Shown: one piece after another, positions 8,758-19,320 of the stretch | How positions within the stretch are numbered: the first letter of the stretch is position 1 | Layout of the letters: every line of letters starts with the position of its first letter | From: an uncultured Roseateles sp. | Lineage (GTDB): Bacteria; Pseudomonadota; Gammaproteobacteria; Burkholderiales; Burkholderiaceae_C | Assembly: GCF_945956965.1 (NCBI RefSeq) | Contig: NZ_CAMFJS010000001.1 | Span: forward strand, 1-64,000 | DNA length: 64,000 nt | Direction: 5' to 3' | Notes under the pieces: generated by a model | Told to the model about the DNA's origin: nothing | Databases searched by the model: none | The model's input: the letters and a program-made list of their open reading frames with translations, nothing else | Made by a program: the position numbers and the translations under genes

Positions 8758-10291
8758 CATCCAACAAAGGCTAGAAGAAAAGCGCGCCCTTGCCCGCCTG
8801 GGCGGCGGCGAGAAGCGCATTGCGGCCCAGCATGCCAAGGGCAAGCTGACGGCGCGCGAGCGGCTGGAACTGCTGTTCGACGAGGGCACGTTTGAAGAGT
8901 GGGATATGTTTGTCGAGCACCGCTGCGTGGACTTCGGTATGGCCGACAACAAGATCCCTGGCGACGGTGTGGTGACCGGCTACGGCATGATCAACGGCCG
9001 CCTGGCTTTTAGCTTCAGCCAGGACTTCACCGTGTTTGGCGGGGCGCTGAGCGAATCGCATGCCGAGAAGATCTGCAAGGTGATGGACCAGGCCATGAAG
9101 GTTGGCGCGCCGGTGATCGGCCTGAACGATTCGGGCGGCGCGCGTATCCAGGAAGGCGTGGCCTCCTTGGGCGGCTATGCCGATGTATTCCAGCGCAATG
9201 TGCTGGCCTCGGGCGTGATCCCGCAAATCAGCATGATCATGGGCCCCTGCGCCGGTGGCGCGGTCTACAGCCCGGCGATGACGGACTTCATCTTCATGGT
9301 GAAGGACTCCAGCTATATGTTCGTCACCGGCCCCGAGGTGGTGAAGACCGTCACGCACGAGGAAGTCACCGCCGAGGAGTTGGGCGGTGCGGCGACGCAC
9401 ACCTCCAAGAGCGGCGTGGCCGATCTGGCTTTCGACAACGATGTCGAGGCGATTCTGATGCTGCGGCGCTTCTTCAACTACCTGCCGCTGAACAACCGCG
9501 AGAGGGCCCCCACCCGTCAGGGCTTCAACGGCGGCGACCCGGCGGGTCGCTTGGACTATTCGCTGGACACCTTGGTGCCCGACAACGCCAACAAGCCCTA
9601 CGACATGAAGGAGCTTTTGCTCAAGGTCGTGGACGACGGCGATTTCTTCGAGCTGCAGCCCGAGTACGCCAAGAACATCCTCACCGGTTTCGCCCGCATG
9701 GAAGGCCAAACGGTGGGTATCGTTGCCAACCAGCCCCTGGTGCTAGCCGGCTGCCTGGACATCAAGAGCAGCATCAAGGCCGCCCGCTTTGTGCGCTTTT
9801 GCGATGCTTTCAATATTCCCGTCATCACCTTCGTCGATGTGCCCGGCTTCATGCCCGGCACTAGCCAAGAGTACGGCGGCATCATCAAGCATGGCGCCAA
9901 GCTGCTTTATGCCTATGCCGAGTGCACGGTGCCCAAGGTCACCGTCATCACCCGCAAGGCTTATGGCGGCGCCTACGATGTGATGAGCTCCAAGCACCTG
10001 CGTGGCGACGTCAACTTCGCCTGGCCTAACGCTGAAATCGCGGTGATGGGCGCCAAGGGCGCGGTGGAGATCATCTTCCGCGAAGACAAGGGCGATCCCG
10101 CCAAACTGGCCGCCAAGGAAGCCGAGTACAAGGCCCGCTTTGCCAACCCCTTTGTGGCTGGCGCGCGTGGCTTCATCGACGATGTGATCCAGCCGCATGA
10201 GACGCGCAAGCGCATCTGCCGCAGCCTGGCCATGTTGAAGGACAAGAAGCTGGAAAACCCGTGGCGCAAGCACGGCAATATGCCGCTGTGA
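8750..10291 (+). CDS. pccB: Propionyl-CoA carboxylase beta chain (carboxyltransferase)
   Basis: The protein has 513 residues. It transfers the carboxyl group from carboxybiotin to propionyl-CoA (possibly also acetyl-CoA), giving methylmalonyl-CoA. Two crotonase-like carboxyltransferase halves are evident: the oxyanion-hole stretch [12 protein letters not shown] in the N-terminal half and the [20 protein letters not shown] and [11 protein letters not shown] segments in the C-terminal half. ATG 8750 (MHDIQQ) is the family start and overlaps the meaB stop by 8 bases. The longer upstream frame lies inside meaB. It partners with the biotin carboxylase/BCCP subunit at 11067. Confidence 0.96.
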   Translation: MHDIQQRLEEKRALARLGGGEKRIAAQHAKGKLTARERLELLFDEGTFEEWDMFVEHRCVDFGMADNKIPGDGVVTGYGMINGRLAFSFSQDFTVFGGALSESHAEKICKVMDQAMKVGAPVIGLNDSGGARIQEGVASLGGYADVFQRNVLASGVIPQISMIMGPCAGGAVYSPAMTDFIFMVKDSSYMFVTGPEVVKTVTHEEVTAEELGGAATHTSKSGVADLAFDNDVEAILMLRRFFNYLPLNNRERAPTRQGFNGGDPAGRLDYSLDTLVPDNANKPYDMKELLLKVVDDGDFFELQPEYAKNILTGFARMEGQTVGIVANQPLVLAGCLDIKSSIKAARFVRFCDAFNIPVITFVDVPGFMPGTSQEYGGIIKHGAKLLYAYAECTVPKVTVITRKAYGGAYDVMSSKHLRGDVNFAWPNAEIAVMGAKGAVEIIFREDKGDPAKLAAKEAEYKARFANPFVAGARGFIDDVIQPHETRKRICRSLAMLKDKKLENPWRKHGNMPL

Positions 10292-10965
10292 TGGGGCGCC
10301 CCATGCGTGCCAAAGTCTTTTTGAAGGCCCTGCTGGCGGCGGGCTTGGCTGCGGCCGGCTTGGCGCAGGCGGTGCAAGCGCAGGCGCCTAACCTGATGCC
10401 TTTGGGGGGCGCCATGCCCAGCCGGGCCAAGCCTTGTGTGGCCATGCATGCGCTGCCGCTGGAGCAGTCCTTACTGATCGCGCCGGCGGCCATGGGCGAG
10501 GCGGCTGCACGCCAGAGCCTGGATTCGGCAGCGCAGGCGCAAGGTGTCTTGGCGCGCGACCTCGATCAGGCTTTGAGTGCGGCCAAACCCCTGGCAGAAC
10601 AAGGCGAGTGGAGCGAGGCCAAGAGCCGCGCTGTGGCCGCAGAAGGCTTTGCCGCTTGCGCCCGGCGCATTTACGGCGAGAGCGCGCAGGCGCGGATCGC
10701 AGCCTGCGAGTTTGATTTGTCGACCTTGCCGGTGATCCTGCTCTACCGCGTCGATGGCCAAAGCCGCGCTGCAGCCGCCGCCGAGTTGAAGCGGGCGGGC
10801 GGTTTGGACGACGGGGGTGAGCAGGCCCGCCGCGCGCCCTTGATGCTGTCCTTCACCTACCAGGGCGCTGGTCCCGTGGTGGGGCAAAGCCGCGCCTGGA
10901 TCGACCGCCGCGTGGCCGATTGGACCGAGCAATGTCTGGCCGGCCGCTTGCTGCTGCCCAAGTAA
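10291..10965 (+). CDS. Unknown exported protein inside the propionyl-CoA operon
   Basis: The protein has 224 residues and I recognise no family. The first ~30 residues form a Sec signal peptide: basic n-region (MGRPMRAK), hydrophobic Leu/Ala core, likely cleavage after AVQA or QAQA. The mature part is Ala-rich and mostly helical in appearance, with four cysteines (CVAMH, ACARR, AACEF and EQCLAG contexts) that could form disulfides in the periplasm. ATG 10291 shares a base with the pccB stop (TGATG), so it is translated with the carboxylase. An ATG at 10303 is an alternative. A periplasmic protein between the two subunits of a cytoplasmic carboxylase is unexpected. Confidence 0.75.
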   Translation: MGRPMRAKVFLKALLAAGLAAAGLAQAVQAQAPNLMPLGGAMPSRAKPCVAMHALPLEQSLLIAPAAMGEAAARQSLDSAAQAQGVLARDLDQALSAAKPLAEQGEWSEAKSRAVAAEGFAACARRIYGESAQARIAACEFDLSTLPVILLYRVDGQSRAAAAAELKRAGGLDDGGEQARRAPLMLSFTYQGAGPVVGQSRAWIDRRVADWTEQCLAGRLLLPK

Positions 10966-10996
10966 ACGATCAAAAAATTTAGTTTGGAGACTGACA

Positions 10997-11074
10997 ATGT
11001 TGACCAAGTTCCTCATGACCCATCGCGGTGCTCGCGCCGCAGGCGAGTTCACCCCGGGAGAGCAGCATGTTTAA
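10997..11074 (+). CDS. Candidate 25-residue leader ORF overlapping pccA
   Basis: ATG 10997 has a good GGAG ribosome binding site 7 bases upstream (10986-10989). The frame reads 25 codons to TAA 11072-11074, overlapping the pccA start (11067) by 8 bases. The peptide (MLTKFLMTHRGARAAGEFTP and five further residues) has no recognisable domain. It may couple or tune translation of the biotin carboxylase subunit. It is too short to judge by composition and may be chance. Confidence 0.4.
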   Translation: MLTKFLMTHRGARAAGEFTPGEQHV

Positions 11075-13130
11075 GAAAATTCTGATCGCCAACCGCGGGG
11101 AGATCGCTTGCCGGGTGATCAAGACGGCCCAGAAAATGGGCATCAAGACGGTGGCGGTTTACTCCGAGGCGGACCGCGATGCCCGCCATGTGGAGCTGGC
11201 CGACGAGGCCGTGCTGCTGGGCCCGGCCCCCTCGCGCGAGTCATATCTGGTGGCCGACAAGATCATTGCGGCGGCCAAGAGCACCGGCGCTGAAGCCATT
11301 CACCCCGGCTACGGTTTCCTGAGCGAGAACGAAGAGTTCGCGCGCCGGGTGGAAGAAGAAGGCTTGGTCTTCATCGGCCCCAAGGCCCATTCCATCGCTG
11401 CGATGGGCGACAAGATTGCTTCCAAGAAGCTGGCCGGCGCGGCTCAGGTCAACACCATTCCCGGCCACAACGAGCCGATTTTGGCGGCCGAAGATGCCGT
11501 CAAGATTGCGCAAGGCATTGGTTACCCGGTGATGATCAAGGCCAGCGCCGGTGGCGGCGGCAAGGGCTTGCGAGTCGCCTTCAACGACAAGGAATGCTTC
11601 GAAGGCTTCACCAGCTGCCGCAACGAGGCGCGCAATAGCTTTGGCGACGACCGCGTCTTCATGGAGAAGTTCGTCGAAGAGCCGCGCCATATCGAGATTC
11701 AGGTGCTGGGCGACTCGCAGGGCAATGTGCTCTACCTCTGGGAGCGTGAATGCTCCATCCAGCGCCGCCACCAGAAGGTGATTGAAGAGGCGCCGTCGCC
11801 CTTTATTTCCGAAGCCACCCGCAAAGCCATGGGCGAGCAGGCCGTGGCCTTGGCCAAGGCGGTGAAGTACCAGAGCGCGGGTACGGTGGAGTTCGTGGTC
11901 GGCAAGGACCAGAGCTTTTACTTTCTTGAGATGAACACCCGCTTGCAGGTGGAGCATCCGGTAACGGAGTGCATCACCGGCCTGGACCTGGTGGAGCAGA
12001 TGATTCGCGTGGCGGCTGGCGAAGCGCTGGCCTTCAAGCAAGAAGACCTGCGCCGTGATGGCTGGGCGATTGAATGCCGCATCAACGCCGAAGACCCGTT
12101 CCGCAATTTCCTGCCTTCCACTGGCCGCTTGGTGAGCTATCTGCCGCCGCCCACCAGCTTGGAGGCCGCCACCACGCCACCGCGTGACCGGCCCCTGCCA
12201 GATGGCGTGCGGGTAGACACCGGCGTCTACGAAGGCGGCGAGATCCCGATGTTCTACGACTCGATGATCGCCAAGCTGATCGTGCACGGCAAGGATCGCC
12301 TGGATGCCATCGCCAAGATGCGCGAGGCACTCAATGGCTTTGTGATTCGCGGCATCTCCAGCAATATCCCCTTCCAGTCGGCGCTGCTGGCGCATCCGGA
12401 CTTCGTCTCGGGCAACTTCAACACCGGCTTCATCGCCCAGCACTATGCCAACGGCTTCCGCGCCGAGGATGTGCCGCATGAGGACCCCTTGTTCCTGGTG
12501 GCCTTGGCGGCCTTCATTCGCCGCAAGGCCAATGAGCGCGCCGCCGGCATCAGCGGGCAATTGGCTGGCCATGAAATGCAGTTGGACAGTGACTACGTCG
12601 CCATCGTTCACCAAGGCCAGGGTCAGGTCTTGCGCCATGAGGTGCATGTGTCGGAGTACCTGGGCTTGGCGGGCCAAGCCACCATCCGCATCGGCGAGGA
12701 GAGCTACAAGATCGAATGCCGCTCGCGCCTGAGCGATATCCGCCTCAGCGGCCTGGTCAATGGCCAGCCCTTCTTCGCCCAGGCCGAGCGCGGCACGACC
12801 AAGAACCCCTTGGCCTATCGCATCAGCCACAACGGCTTGTCCATCAAGGTCACGGTGCTGTCGCCACGCGCGGCAGAGTTGCATGCCTTGATGCCTTACA
12901 AGGCGCCGCCGGATACCAGCAAGTTCTTACTCTCACCCATGCCGGGGTTGCTGGCGCAGGTGACGGTGCAGCCCGGCCAAGTGGTGCAAGCGGGTGAGCG
13001 CCTGGCCATCATCGAAGCCATGAAGATGGAAAACATCTTGCTGGCGACACAGGATGTGAAGGTCGCTGAAGTGCTGGCCAAGCCGGGCGAGAGTCTGTCG
13101 GTGGATCAACCGATTCTGAGGTTCGAGTGA
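11067..13130 (+). CDS. pccA: Propionyl/acetyl-CoA carboxylase alpha chain (biotin carboxylase + BCCP)
   Basis: The protein has 687 residues. Residues 1-450 are an ATP-grasp biotin carboxylase ([15 protein letters not shown] at the N-terminus, glycine-rich loop SAGGGGKG, catalytic [14 protein letters not shown]). A linker domain follows, and the C-terminal 75 residues are a biotinyl domain with EAMKMEN; the biotinylated lysine is K653. It carboxylates biotin with bicarbonate and ATP and works with PccB. ATG 11067 is the family start, preceded by GGGAG. The frame also opens 39 bases upstream without conserved residues. The stop overlaps the next gene (TGATG). Confidence 0.96.
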   Translation: MFKKILIANRGEIACRVIKTAQKMGIKTVAVYSEADRDARHVELADEAVLLGPAPSRESYLVADKIIAAAKSTGAEAIHPGYGFLSENEEFARRVEEEGLVFIGPKAHSIAAMGDKIASKKLAGAAQVNTIPGHNEPILAAEDAVKIAQGIGYPVMIKASAGGGGKGLRVAFNDKECFEGFTSCRNEARNSFGDDRVFMEKFVEEPRHIEIQVLGDSQGNVLYLWERECSIQRRHQKVIEEAPSPFISEATRKAMGEQAVALAKAVKYQSAGTVEFVVGKDQSFYFLEMNTRLQVEHPVTECITGLDLVEQMIRVAAGEALAFKQEDLRRDGWAIECRINAEDPFRNFLPSTGRLVSYLPPPTSLEAATTPPRDRPLPDGVRVDTGVYEGGEIPMFYDSMIAKLIVHGKDRLDAIAKMREALNGFVIRGISSNIPFQSALLAHPDFVSGNFNTGFIAQHYANGFRAEDVPHEDPLFLVALAAFIRRKANERAAGISGQLAGHEMQLDSDYVAIVHQGQGQVLRHEVHVSEYLGLAGQATIRIGEESYKIECRSRLSDIRLSGLVNGQPFFAQAERGTTKNPLAYRISHNGLSIKVTVLSPRAAELHALMPYKAPPDTSKFLLSPMPGLLAQVTVQPGQVVQAGERLAIIEAMKMENILLATQDVKVAEVLAKPGESLSVDQPILRFE

Positions 13131-13597
13131 TGAGCACGAGCAAGCCCTACAAGATTCTCGGCATTCAGCAAATCGCCATCGGCGGCCCTGACAAGACCGC
13201 CTTGCGCAAGCTGTGGGTGGATGTGCTCGGCCTCACCGTCACCGGCAACTTCGTCTCTGAGCGTGAGAACGTGGACGAAGACATTTGCTCGATTGGCAGC
13301 GGGCCGCACAAGGTGGAGGTTGATCTGATGCAGCCTCTGGACCCCGAGAAAAAACCCGCCGTGCACAGCACGCCGCTCAACCATGTGGGCCTGTGGGTGG
13401 ATGACTTGCCCAAGGCTGTTGAATGGATGAGTGCCAACGGCGTTCGTTTTGCGCCGGGCGGCATACGCCCAGGGGCGGCGGGTTACGACATCTGCTTCAT
13501 CCACCCCAAGAGCAGCGCCGAGTTTCCGATTGGCGGGGAGGGCGTGTTGATCGAGTTGGTGCAGGCACCGCCAGAGGTGGTGGCGGCCTTGTCCTGA
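13130..13597 (+). CDS. VOC family protein, methylmalonyl-CoA epimerase-like
   Basis: The protein has 155 residues and two beta-alpha-beta-beta-beta VOC modules. By position, last in the propionyl-CoA operon, and by similarity it would be the methylmalonyl-CoA epimerase that converts the (S) product of carboxylation to the (R) substrate of the mutase. The third and fourth metal-ligand positions look conserved (NHVGLWVDD and VLIELVQ). The usual first His in the opening strand (typically DHIAI) is Gln here (IQQIAIGG). It may therefore bind metal differently, or be a related lyase or isomerase. Confidence 0.75.
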   Translation: MSTSKPYKILGIQQIAIGGPDKTALRKLWVDVLGLTVTGNFVSERENVDEDICSIGSGPHKVEVDLMQPLDPEKKPAVHSTPLNHVGLWVDDLPKAVEWMSANGVRFAPGGIRPGAAGYDICFIHPKSSAEFPIGGEGVLIELVQAPPEVVAALS

Positions 13598-13625
13598 TTC
13601 TGCCCTTGCGACATCGGCAAGGTGT

Positions 13626-13645
13626 CGGCCCAGCTTGATGGGCCG
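13626..13645. terminator. Hairpin between convergent genes
   Basis: CGGCCC (13626-13631) pairs with GGGCCG (13640-13645) around an 8-base loop, between the end of the propionate operon and the convergent binding-protein gene. There is no long T-run on either side, so terminator activity in either direction is only plausible. Confidence 0.4.
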
Positions 13646-13660
13646 GCTTGCTTGCTATCC

Positions 13661-14530
13661 TCAGAGCCCTGAACTAAAGCGCGCCGTGATGGCGTGCTCC
13701 AGGGCTGCTGATTGCCCGAACCAATCCAGCATGATGGCGCGGTAGGCGGGGGTGTTGCGCTGTTTGCGCAGCACCTTGTCGACCTGATCCCGCAGTTCTT
13801 CACCCCAGGGCGTCTTGGGCACGGCGACGTGGGCATAAAGATAGTCGGCGTTTTCGACAATCGGCACGCTGATCAGGGGCTCGGCCGGCGGGTTACTCAA
13901 CTCAAGAAAGCGCAGTTCGGCGCCGTAGCCGATGGTCGCGTCAATGCGTTTGCGCGCGACCATCTCGGCCAGATTGCGGTAATGGGTTGACTGCTGCGTG
14001 AAGACACCCTTGGGGTCGTGCTGCTTCTCCGCCACGATGTTGGAAATGGCCTCGCCGTAGAAGCGTCGGCCGGCCACGCCAATCACCTTGCCGCTTTGTA
14101 AAAAGCGCCGCAGGCTGATCTGCGGGGCTGAGCGCCAGATGAGTTGCCAGTCGGCGCGGCGCAGCGTCAATTCAAGCGGCGGAACCACCAGGCTGGTGAT
14201 GCTGTAGTGCACCAGCTCAAAGTCGGCGGGGTTCTTGAGGTAGGTGGTGATGGCCAGGTGGCGGCCGGACTTGAAGCCTTCGGTGATGCGCAATATCGGC
14301 ACATGGGCGGTCTGGTGCCGGTAGTCGGGCAGGCCGTCGATGAGGGTTTGATTGATGCGGTCACCAATCCCCTTGCCCTTGAGTGGGCCGGATTGGATGA
14401 AGTAGGGCTCGAAGTTCTCGACCACCCAAGTCACGTCCCGCCCCTCCCCAGCGCCGCTTTGGCTCCCGCAGGTGAGGGCTGGCGCGCAGCCCAGGCCGGC
14501 CAGCATCAGCTTGCGTCGCGCTATGGGCAT
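13661..14530 (-). CDS. Solute-binding-like periplasmic protein (SBP family 3 / TIGR02285 type)
   Basis: The protein has 289 residues. An N-terminal RRKLMLAGLGCAP stretch is a short signal, possibly a lipoprotein with the lipobox around LTCG. The rest has the layout of extracellular solute-binding family 3 proteins without a permease nearby: WVVENFEPYFI near the N-terminus, and a hinge region with ATIGYGAELRFLEL. Stand-alone members of this group in beta- and gammaproteobacteria have no agreed function. No transporter genes are adjacent. It is convergent with the propionate operon. Confidence 0.7.
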   Translation of the reverse strand: MPIARRKLMLAGLGCAPALTCGSQSGAGEGRDVTWVVENFEPYFIQSGPLKGKGIGDRINQTLIDGLPDYRHQTAHVPILRITEGFKSGRHLAITTYLKNPADFELVHYSITSLVVPPLELTLRRADWQLIWRSAPQISLRRFLQSGKVIGVAGRRFYGEAISNIVAEKQHDPKGVFTQQSTHYRNLAEMVARKRIDATIGYGAELRFLELSNPPAEPLISVPIVENADYLYAHVAVPKTPWGEELRDQVDKVLRKQRNTPAYRAIMLDWFGQSAALEHAITARFSSGL

Positions 14531-14973
14531 GGCCCCACTCTCAATGGATGAATTCGATGAAAAAACATGTCAGGCCGGCGTGCATCGCGCACGCACATGG
14601 AGTCTTAAATCGCACACCGAATTCAGCTTTGCCCTGCGTGCAGGTCTTGATTCCAGGCTCGATAGTCCCGAGCCCCGCTGAGTTGATGGTAGTCGAATCC
14701 GTCAATGCTGGATTCATGCCACTTGCAAGCCCTTGTCCCTTTTGCACGCTTGGCTGAAGTGCAAACCGAGGTTGGGGCGTCGTCGTCCTTGTGAGATTGC
14801 CGCCGTTTGGGTCGCGTGATTCAGCCTGCTGAAGCACAGAGGCGGGCGTCAAGCAGCGCATTCGCTTGAATCGAATCGGCGCGCTTTGTCAAGTTCTAGC
14901 CTTCGCGGTGCGAGAATGGTCTATTGTTTTCTGACGCAGCGCATCATTTGCGCGAAGGTTTATCCTCCTCACC
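14531..14973. promoter_or_regulatory. Divergent intergenic region before the LysR gene
   Basis: This 443-bp gap lies between the minus-strand binding-protein gene and the plus-strand LysR gene. It has lower GC than its neighbours. Open frames on both strands here (for example 14541-14861) show no domain content. No RNA gene or clear promoter pair was found. Confidence 0.35.
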
Positions 14974-15879
14974 ATGCGGCTTGACCTGACTACCCTCAAC
15001 CTCGTCCTTGCGATTGAGCAAACCCGCTCCATCACCAAGGGGGCGGCGCGCGAGCATTTGGCGCTCGCGGCGGCCAGCAAGCGGGTGTCGGACCTGGAAG
15101 CGCGCCTGGGCGTGCAGCTGTTTGAGCGTCGTGCTCGCGGCGTGGAGCCCACCGAGGCCTGCCGTGCCCTGGTGCGCCATATCCGCAGCCTGCATGCGTC
15201 TTTGCATGCGCTGGAAAGCGAAGTGGTGGAATTCGCCCGCGGCATCAAAGGGCATTTGCGCATTGCCGCCAATAGCGGCGCGATTGCCGAATGCCTGCCT
15301 GCCGATCTGGCCGCGTTCTCGCAAGCGCACCCGCAAATTCGCATCAGCCTGGAAGATCAAACCAGTGCGGAGGTGCAAGCGGCCGTGGCTGAAGGGCGTG
15401 CCGATGTCGGCATTTTCACGCCGCCCTTGCTGGACAACCGCCTGCAGCATTGGCTTTACCGGCCGGCGCGCCTGGCGGTGTTGGTGCCGCAGGATCATGA
15501 ATTGGCAGGCCGCGAGGCGGTGAACTTCTCCGACCTGCTGGACTTTGATTTGATCGGCTTGCATGCCGGTGCCAGTGCCCAGGAATTGATGCGTGAACAG
15601 GCGCAGGCGCGTGGCCGCACGCTCAAGGCGCGCCTGCAAGTGCGCGGCTTTGATGCCATCGCCCAGTTGGTGGAAGCGGGCCTGGGCGTGGCGGTTTTGC
15701 CCGAAGGGCCGGCCGAACGATTTTCCCGCGTCTTCAAGCTGCGCCTGCTGCGCCTGGACGAAAGCTGGGCCGCCCGCGAATACCGCTTGGGCGTGGCCCA
15801 GCAAGAGCGCATGCCGGCTGTGCTGCAGCGCTTTGTTGACGCGCTGTGCCCCCAATCCAAAACAAGCTCCGAGCATTGA
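14974..15879 (+). CDS. LysR family transcriptional regulator upstream of leuCDB
   Basis: The protein has 301 residues. An N-terminal winged helix-turn-helix spans residues 5-65 ([20 protein letters not shown], then [13 protein letters not shown]), followed by a periplasmic-binding-like effector domain (residues 90-295). It lies 26 bases upstream of leuC on the same strand, so it is probably transcribed with or just ahead of the leucine genes and may control them in response to an isopropylmalate-type metabolite. That role is inference. In E. coli the leucine LysR regulator LeuO is divergent instead. Confidence 0.88.
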   Translation: MRLDLTTLNLVLAIEQTRSITKGAAREHLALAAASKRVSDLEARLGVQLFERRARGVEPTEACRALVRHIRSLHASLHALESEVVEFARGIKGHLRIAANSGAIAECLPADLAAFSQAHPQIRISLEDQTSAEVQAAVAEGRADVGIFTPPLLDNRLQHWLYRPARLAVLVPQDHELAGREAVNFSDLLDFDLIGLHAGASAQELMREQAQARGRTLKARLQVRGFDAIAQLVEAGLGVAVLPEGPAERFSRVFKLRLLRLDESWAAREYRLGVAQQERMPAVLQRFVDALCPQSKTSSEH

Positions 15880-15905
15880 CCCTTCAGAAAAAGGAAGAAG
15901 TCCCC

Positions 15906-17327
15906 ATGACTGCGAACCACAATCCGCGCACGCTTTACGACAAGCTCTGGGATGAGCATGTTGTGCACGTCGAAGAAGACGGCACCACCGTGCTCTACAT
16001 CGACCGCCATTTGCTGCATGAAGTCACCAGCCCGCAGGCTTTCGAAGGCCTGGATCTGGCCGCGCGCAAGGTTTGGCGTGTGTCGGCCAATCTGGCGGTG
16101 AGCGACCACAATGTGCCCACCACCGACCGCAGTGGCGGCATCAGCGACCCGGTGTCCAAGCTGCAGGTCGACACCCTGGATCAGAACTGTGACCGCTTCG
16201 GCCTGACCCAGTTCAAGATGAACGATCTGCGCCAAGGCATCGTCCACGTCATTGGCCCGGAGCAGGGCGCTACCTTGCCGGGCATGACCGTTGTCTGCGG
16301 TGACAGCCACACCTCCACCCACGGCGCATTCGGCGCGCTGGCGCATGGCATCGGCACGTCCGAGGTGGAGCATGTGCTGGCGACCCAGACCTTGCTGGCC
16401 AAGAAGGCCAAGAATATGTTGATCCGCGTCGAGGGTCAGGTCGCGCCCGGCGTGGGCGCCAAAGACATCGTGCTGGCCATCATCGGCAAGATTGGCACCG
16501 CTGGCGGCACCGGCTACACCATCGAGTTCGGTGGCTCGGCCATCCGCGCCCTGAGCATGGAAGGCCGCATGACGGTCTGCAATATGGCCATCGAGGCCGG
16601 CGCGCGCGCGGGCTTGATTGGCGTGGACGACACCACGCTGAACTACGTGGTCGGCCGCCCCTTCACGCCCACCGGCGTCGAGTTGGCGCAGGCCATGACT
16701 TACTGGCGCGAGCTGCACACGGATGCCGGCGCCAAGTTTGACGCGGTGGTTGAACTCAATGCCGCCGAGATTCAACCCCAGGTCACCTGGGGCACTTCGC
16801 CCGAGATGGTGCTGTCCATCAATGACCGTGTGCCCGATCCCGACAAGGAAAAGGACGCCGTCAAGCGCGGCGCCATCGAGCGCGCCCTGCAGTACATGGC
16901 GCTGCAGCCGAACAAGGCGATTGCCGACATTCACATCGACAAGGTCTTCATCGGTTCTTGCACCAATAGCCGCATCGAAGACATGCGTGAAGCCGCCGCC
17001 GTGGTGCGCAAGCTGGGCGGCAAGATCGCGGCCAACGTCAAGCTGGCCATGGTGGTGCCGGGCTCCGGCCTGGTGAAAGCGCAAGCCGAGTCCGAAGGGC
17101 TGGATCAGGTGTTCAAGGCCGCAGGCTTTGAGTGGCGTGAACCGGGCTGCAGCATGTGCCTGGCGATGAATGCTGACCGGCTGGAGCCGGGCGAGCGCTG
17201 CGCCTCGACCAGCAACCGCAACTTCGAAGGTCGTCAAGGCGCCGGTGGCCGCACCCATTTGGTCAGCCCGGCCATGGCCGCTGCGGCCGCCATGCGCGGC
17301 CATTTCGTTGACGTCAGCAAGTCCTGA
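15906..17327 (+). CDS. leuC: 3-isopropylmalate dehydratase large subunit
   Basis: The protein has 473 residues, the usual size for a bacterial LeuC. It isomerises 2-isopropylmalate to 3-isopropylmalate in leucine synthesis, using a [4Fe-4S] cluster. Aconitase-family marks are clear: [20 protein letters not shown], and the cluster cysteines in GSCTNSR and [14 protein letters not shown] 15906 is preceded by AAGGAAG. It pairs with LeuD encoded 19 bases downstream. Confidence 0.98.
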   Translation: MTANHNPRTLYDKLWDEHVVHVEEDGTTVLYIDRHLLHEVTSPQAFEGLDLAARKVWRVSANLAVSDHNVPTTDRSGGISDPVSKLQVDTLDQNCDRFGLTQFKMNDLRQGIVHVIGPEQGATLPGMTVVCGDSHTSTHGAFGALAHGIGTSEVEHVLATQTLLAKKAKNMLIRVEGQVAPGVGAKDIVLAIIGKIGTAGGTGYTIEFGGSAIRALSMEGRMTVCNMAIEAGARAGLIGVDDTTLNYVVGRPFTPTGVELAQAMTYWRELHTDAGAKFDAVVELNAAEIQPQVTWGTSPEMVLSINDRVPDPDKEKDAVKRGAIERALQYMALQPNKAIADIHIDKVFIGSCTNSRIEDMREAAAVVRKLGGKIAANVKLAMVVPGSGLVKAQAESEGLDQVFKAAGFEWREPGCSMCLAMNADRLEPGERCASTSNRNFEGRQGAGGRTHLVSPAMAAAAAMRGHFVDVSKS

Positions 17328-17346
17328 TCAGGAGCCTCACAACATC

Positions 17347-17997
17347 ATGGAAAAGTTCACCCTGCACAAGGGCCTGGTGGCCCCGATGGATCGCGACAAC
17401 GTCGACACCGACGCCATCATCCCCAAGCAATTCCTCAAGTCGATCAAGCGCTCGGGCTTTGGCCCCAACCTGTTCGATGAGTGGCGTTATCTGGACGCCG
17501 GCGAACCCGGCCAAGACCCCGCCACCCGCAAGCCCAACCCGGACTTCGTGCTGAATCAGCCGCGCTACCAAGGCGCTTCGGTGCTGCTGGCGCGCAGCAA
17601 TTTCGGCTGCGGCTCCAGCCGTGAGCATGCGCCCTGGGCGCTGGAGCAGTACGGTTTTCGCGTCATCATCGCGCCCAGCTTTGCAGACATCTTCTTCAAC
17701 AACTGCTTCAAGAACGGCGTGCTGCCGATCCAGTTGCCTGAGAGCGTCGTGGCCAAGCTGTTTGATGAAGTGGCCGCTTTCCCGGGCTACCAGCTGACGG
17801 TGGACTTGCCGCGCCAGGTGGTGATCCTGGCCGACGGCAGCGAAGTGCCCTTCGAGGTGCAAGCCTTTCGCAAGTTCTGCCTGCTCAACGGCTTTGACGA
17901 TATCGGCCTGACGCTGCGCCACGCGGACAAGATCCGCAGCTATGAAGCCGAGCGCTTGGCAGCCAAGCCTTGGTTGGCCAATCAATTGGCCGGTTGA
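17347..17997 (+). CDS. leuD: 3-isopropylmalate dehydratase small subunit
   Basis: The protein has 216 residues and is the swivelling domain of isopropylmalate isomerase. Typical segments are [19 protein letters not shown] and [19 protein letters not shown] 17347 follows leuC by 19 bases, with GGAGCC upstream. Many Burkholderiales carry a small entericidin-like lipoprotein gene between leuC and leuD; it is absent here. Confidence 0.98.
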   Translation: MEKFTLHKGLVAPMDRDNVDTDAIIPKQFLKSIKRSGFGPNLFDEWRYLDAGEPGQDPATRKPNPDFVLNQPRYQGASVLLARSNFGCGSSREHAPWALEQYGFRVIIAPSFADIFFNNCFKNGVLPIQLPESVVAKLFDEVAAFPGYQLTVDLPRQVVILADGSEVPFEVQAFRKFCLLNGFDDIGLTLRHADKIRSYEAERLAAKPWLANQLAG

Positions 17998-18023
17998 TAC
18001 GACATCTGACGGGAATCAAGAAA

Positions 18024-19115
18024 ATGAAAATCGCAGTTTTGCCGGGTGACGGCATTGGCACCGAAATCGTCGCTGAGGCCGTCAAGGTCCTGAAGGTCTT
18101 GGATCTGCCGTTGGAGTTGGAACACGCTGATGTGGGCGGTGCGGCCTATGAGTCCAGCGGCCATCCGCTGCCGGATGCCACACTGCAACTGGCCAAGGAT
18201 GCCGATGCCATTCTGTTTGGCGCCGTTGGTGACTGGAAATACGACAAGCTCGATCGCCCGCTGCGCCCTGAGCAAGCGATTCTGGGCCTGCGCAAGCATC
18301 TGGGTCTGTTTGCCAACTTCCGCCCGGCCATTTGCTACCCCGAGCTGACGCATGCCTCGAGCCTGAAGCCCGAGCTGGTGGCCGGCCTGGACATCCTGAT
18401 CATCCGTGAGCTGACCGGTGACATCTACTTCGGCCAGCCGCGCGGTCGCCGCACGGCGGTGGATGGTCATTTCCCCGGTAGCGAAGAAGCCTTCGACACC
18501 ATGCGCTACTCGCGCCCGGAGATCGAGCGCATCGCCCACGTGGCTTTCCAGGCCGCCCGCAAGCGCGGCAAGCGCGTCACCAGCGTCGACAAGGCCAATG
18601 TGCTGGAGACTTTCCAGTTCTGGAAAGACGTGATGATCGAGATCGGCGCCCAGTACCCGGACGTGGAACTCGACCATATGTATGTGGACAACGCCGCCAT
18701 GCAGCTGGTCAAGGCGCCCAAGCGCTTCGACGTGCTGGTGACCGGCAATATGTTCGGCGACATCCTGTCGGACGCGGCGGCCATGTTGACCGGCTCCATC
18801 GGCATGCTGCCCTCGGCCTCGTTGGACAAGAACAACAAAGGCCTGTACGAACCGAGCCACGGCAGCGCGCCGGACATCGCGGGTAAGGGCGTGGCCAATC
18901 CTTTGGCTACAATTCTCTCTGCTGCCATGATGCTCAAATTTTCCCTCAACCAACCAGTTGCCGCCGCTCGTATTGAGTCGGCTGTGGCCGCTGTATTGGC
19001 CCAAGGTCTGCGCACGCCGGACATTTGGAGCGAGGGCACCCAGAAGGTGGGCACGCGCGAGATGGGTGATGCGGTTGTCGCTGCGATCACCATGACCAAA
19101 ACCATTAAGGGCTAG
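18024..19115 (+). CDS. leuB: 3-isopropylmalate dehydrogenase
   Basis: The protein has 363 residues. It oxidatively decarboxylates 3-isopropylmalate with NAD+. Motifs are the N-terminal [15 protein letters not shown], the substrate loop [23 protein letters not shown], the metal-binding [12 protein letters not shown] and the NAD-binding [14 protein letters not shown]. It lies 26 bases after leuD and closes the leuCDB unit; leuA is not in the window. Confidence 0.98.
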   Translation: MKIAVLPGDGIGTEIVAEAVKVLKVLDLPLELEHADVGGAAYESSGHPLPDATLQLAKDADAILFGAVGDWKYDKLDRPLRPEQAILGLRKHLGLFANFRPAICYPELTHASSLKPELVAGLDILIIRELTGDIYFGQPRGRRTAVDGHFPGSEEAFDTMRYSRPEIERIAHVAFQAARKRGKRVTSVDKANVLETFQFWKDVMIEIGAQYPDVELDHMYVDNAAMQLVKAPKRFDVLVTGNMFGDILSDAAAMLTGSIGMLPSASLDKNNKGLYEPSHGSAPDIAGKGVANPLATILSAAMMLKFSLNQPVAAARIESAVAAVLAQGLRTPDIWSEGTQKVGTREMGDAVVAAITMTKTIKG

Positions 19116-19320
19116 TTCAGCTCCGGTTTGTCTCGCCCCTACCCCTCAGGCGAACAAGCCGGGGGGAGCAAAGTTCCAAGTTAACAGGACTTTCAAAAAT
19201 ACTGCTGCAGCTGAGCCAAGAGTCGAAGACAGTACTTGTTGTACTGCCGTGCACTTGAGACACGCTGCAGCGCTTTGGCGAGAGTTGGACTGAATCTTTA
19301 GGGTGATAGAGGTAATCAAG
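19116..19320. promoter_or_regulatory. leuB-asd spacer with inverted repeat
   Basis: The 205-bp spacer holds a perfect inverted repeat CAGTAC-N5-GTACTG at 19230-19246, about 75 bp before asd. It could be an operator or a small hairpin. No T-run follows, so it is not an intrinsic terminator. The spacer is long enough to give asd its own promoter. Confidence 0.4.

Noticed and set aside
11241-12884. 547-codon minus-strand frame opposite pccA
   Set aside because: Same antisense artefact; no start signal and no recognisable motif.
15495-17303. 602-codon minus-strand frame opposite leuC and the LysR gene
   Set aside because: Antisense shadow spanning two real genes in the opposite direction.
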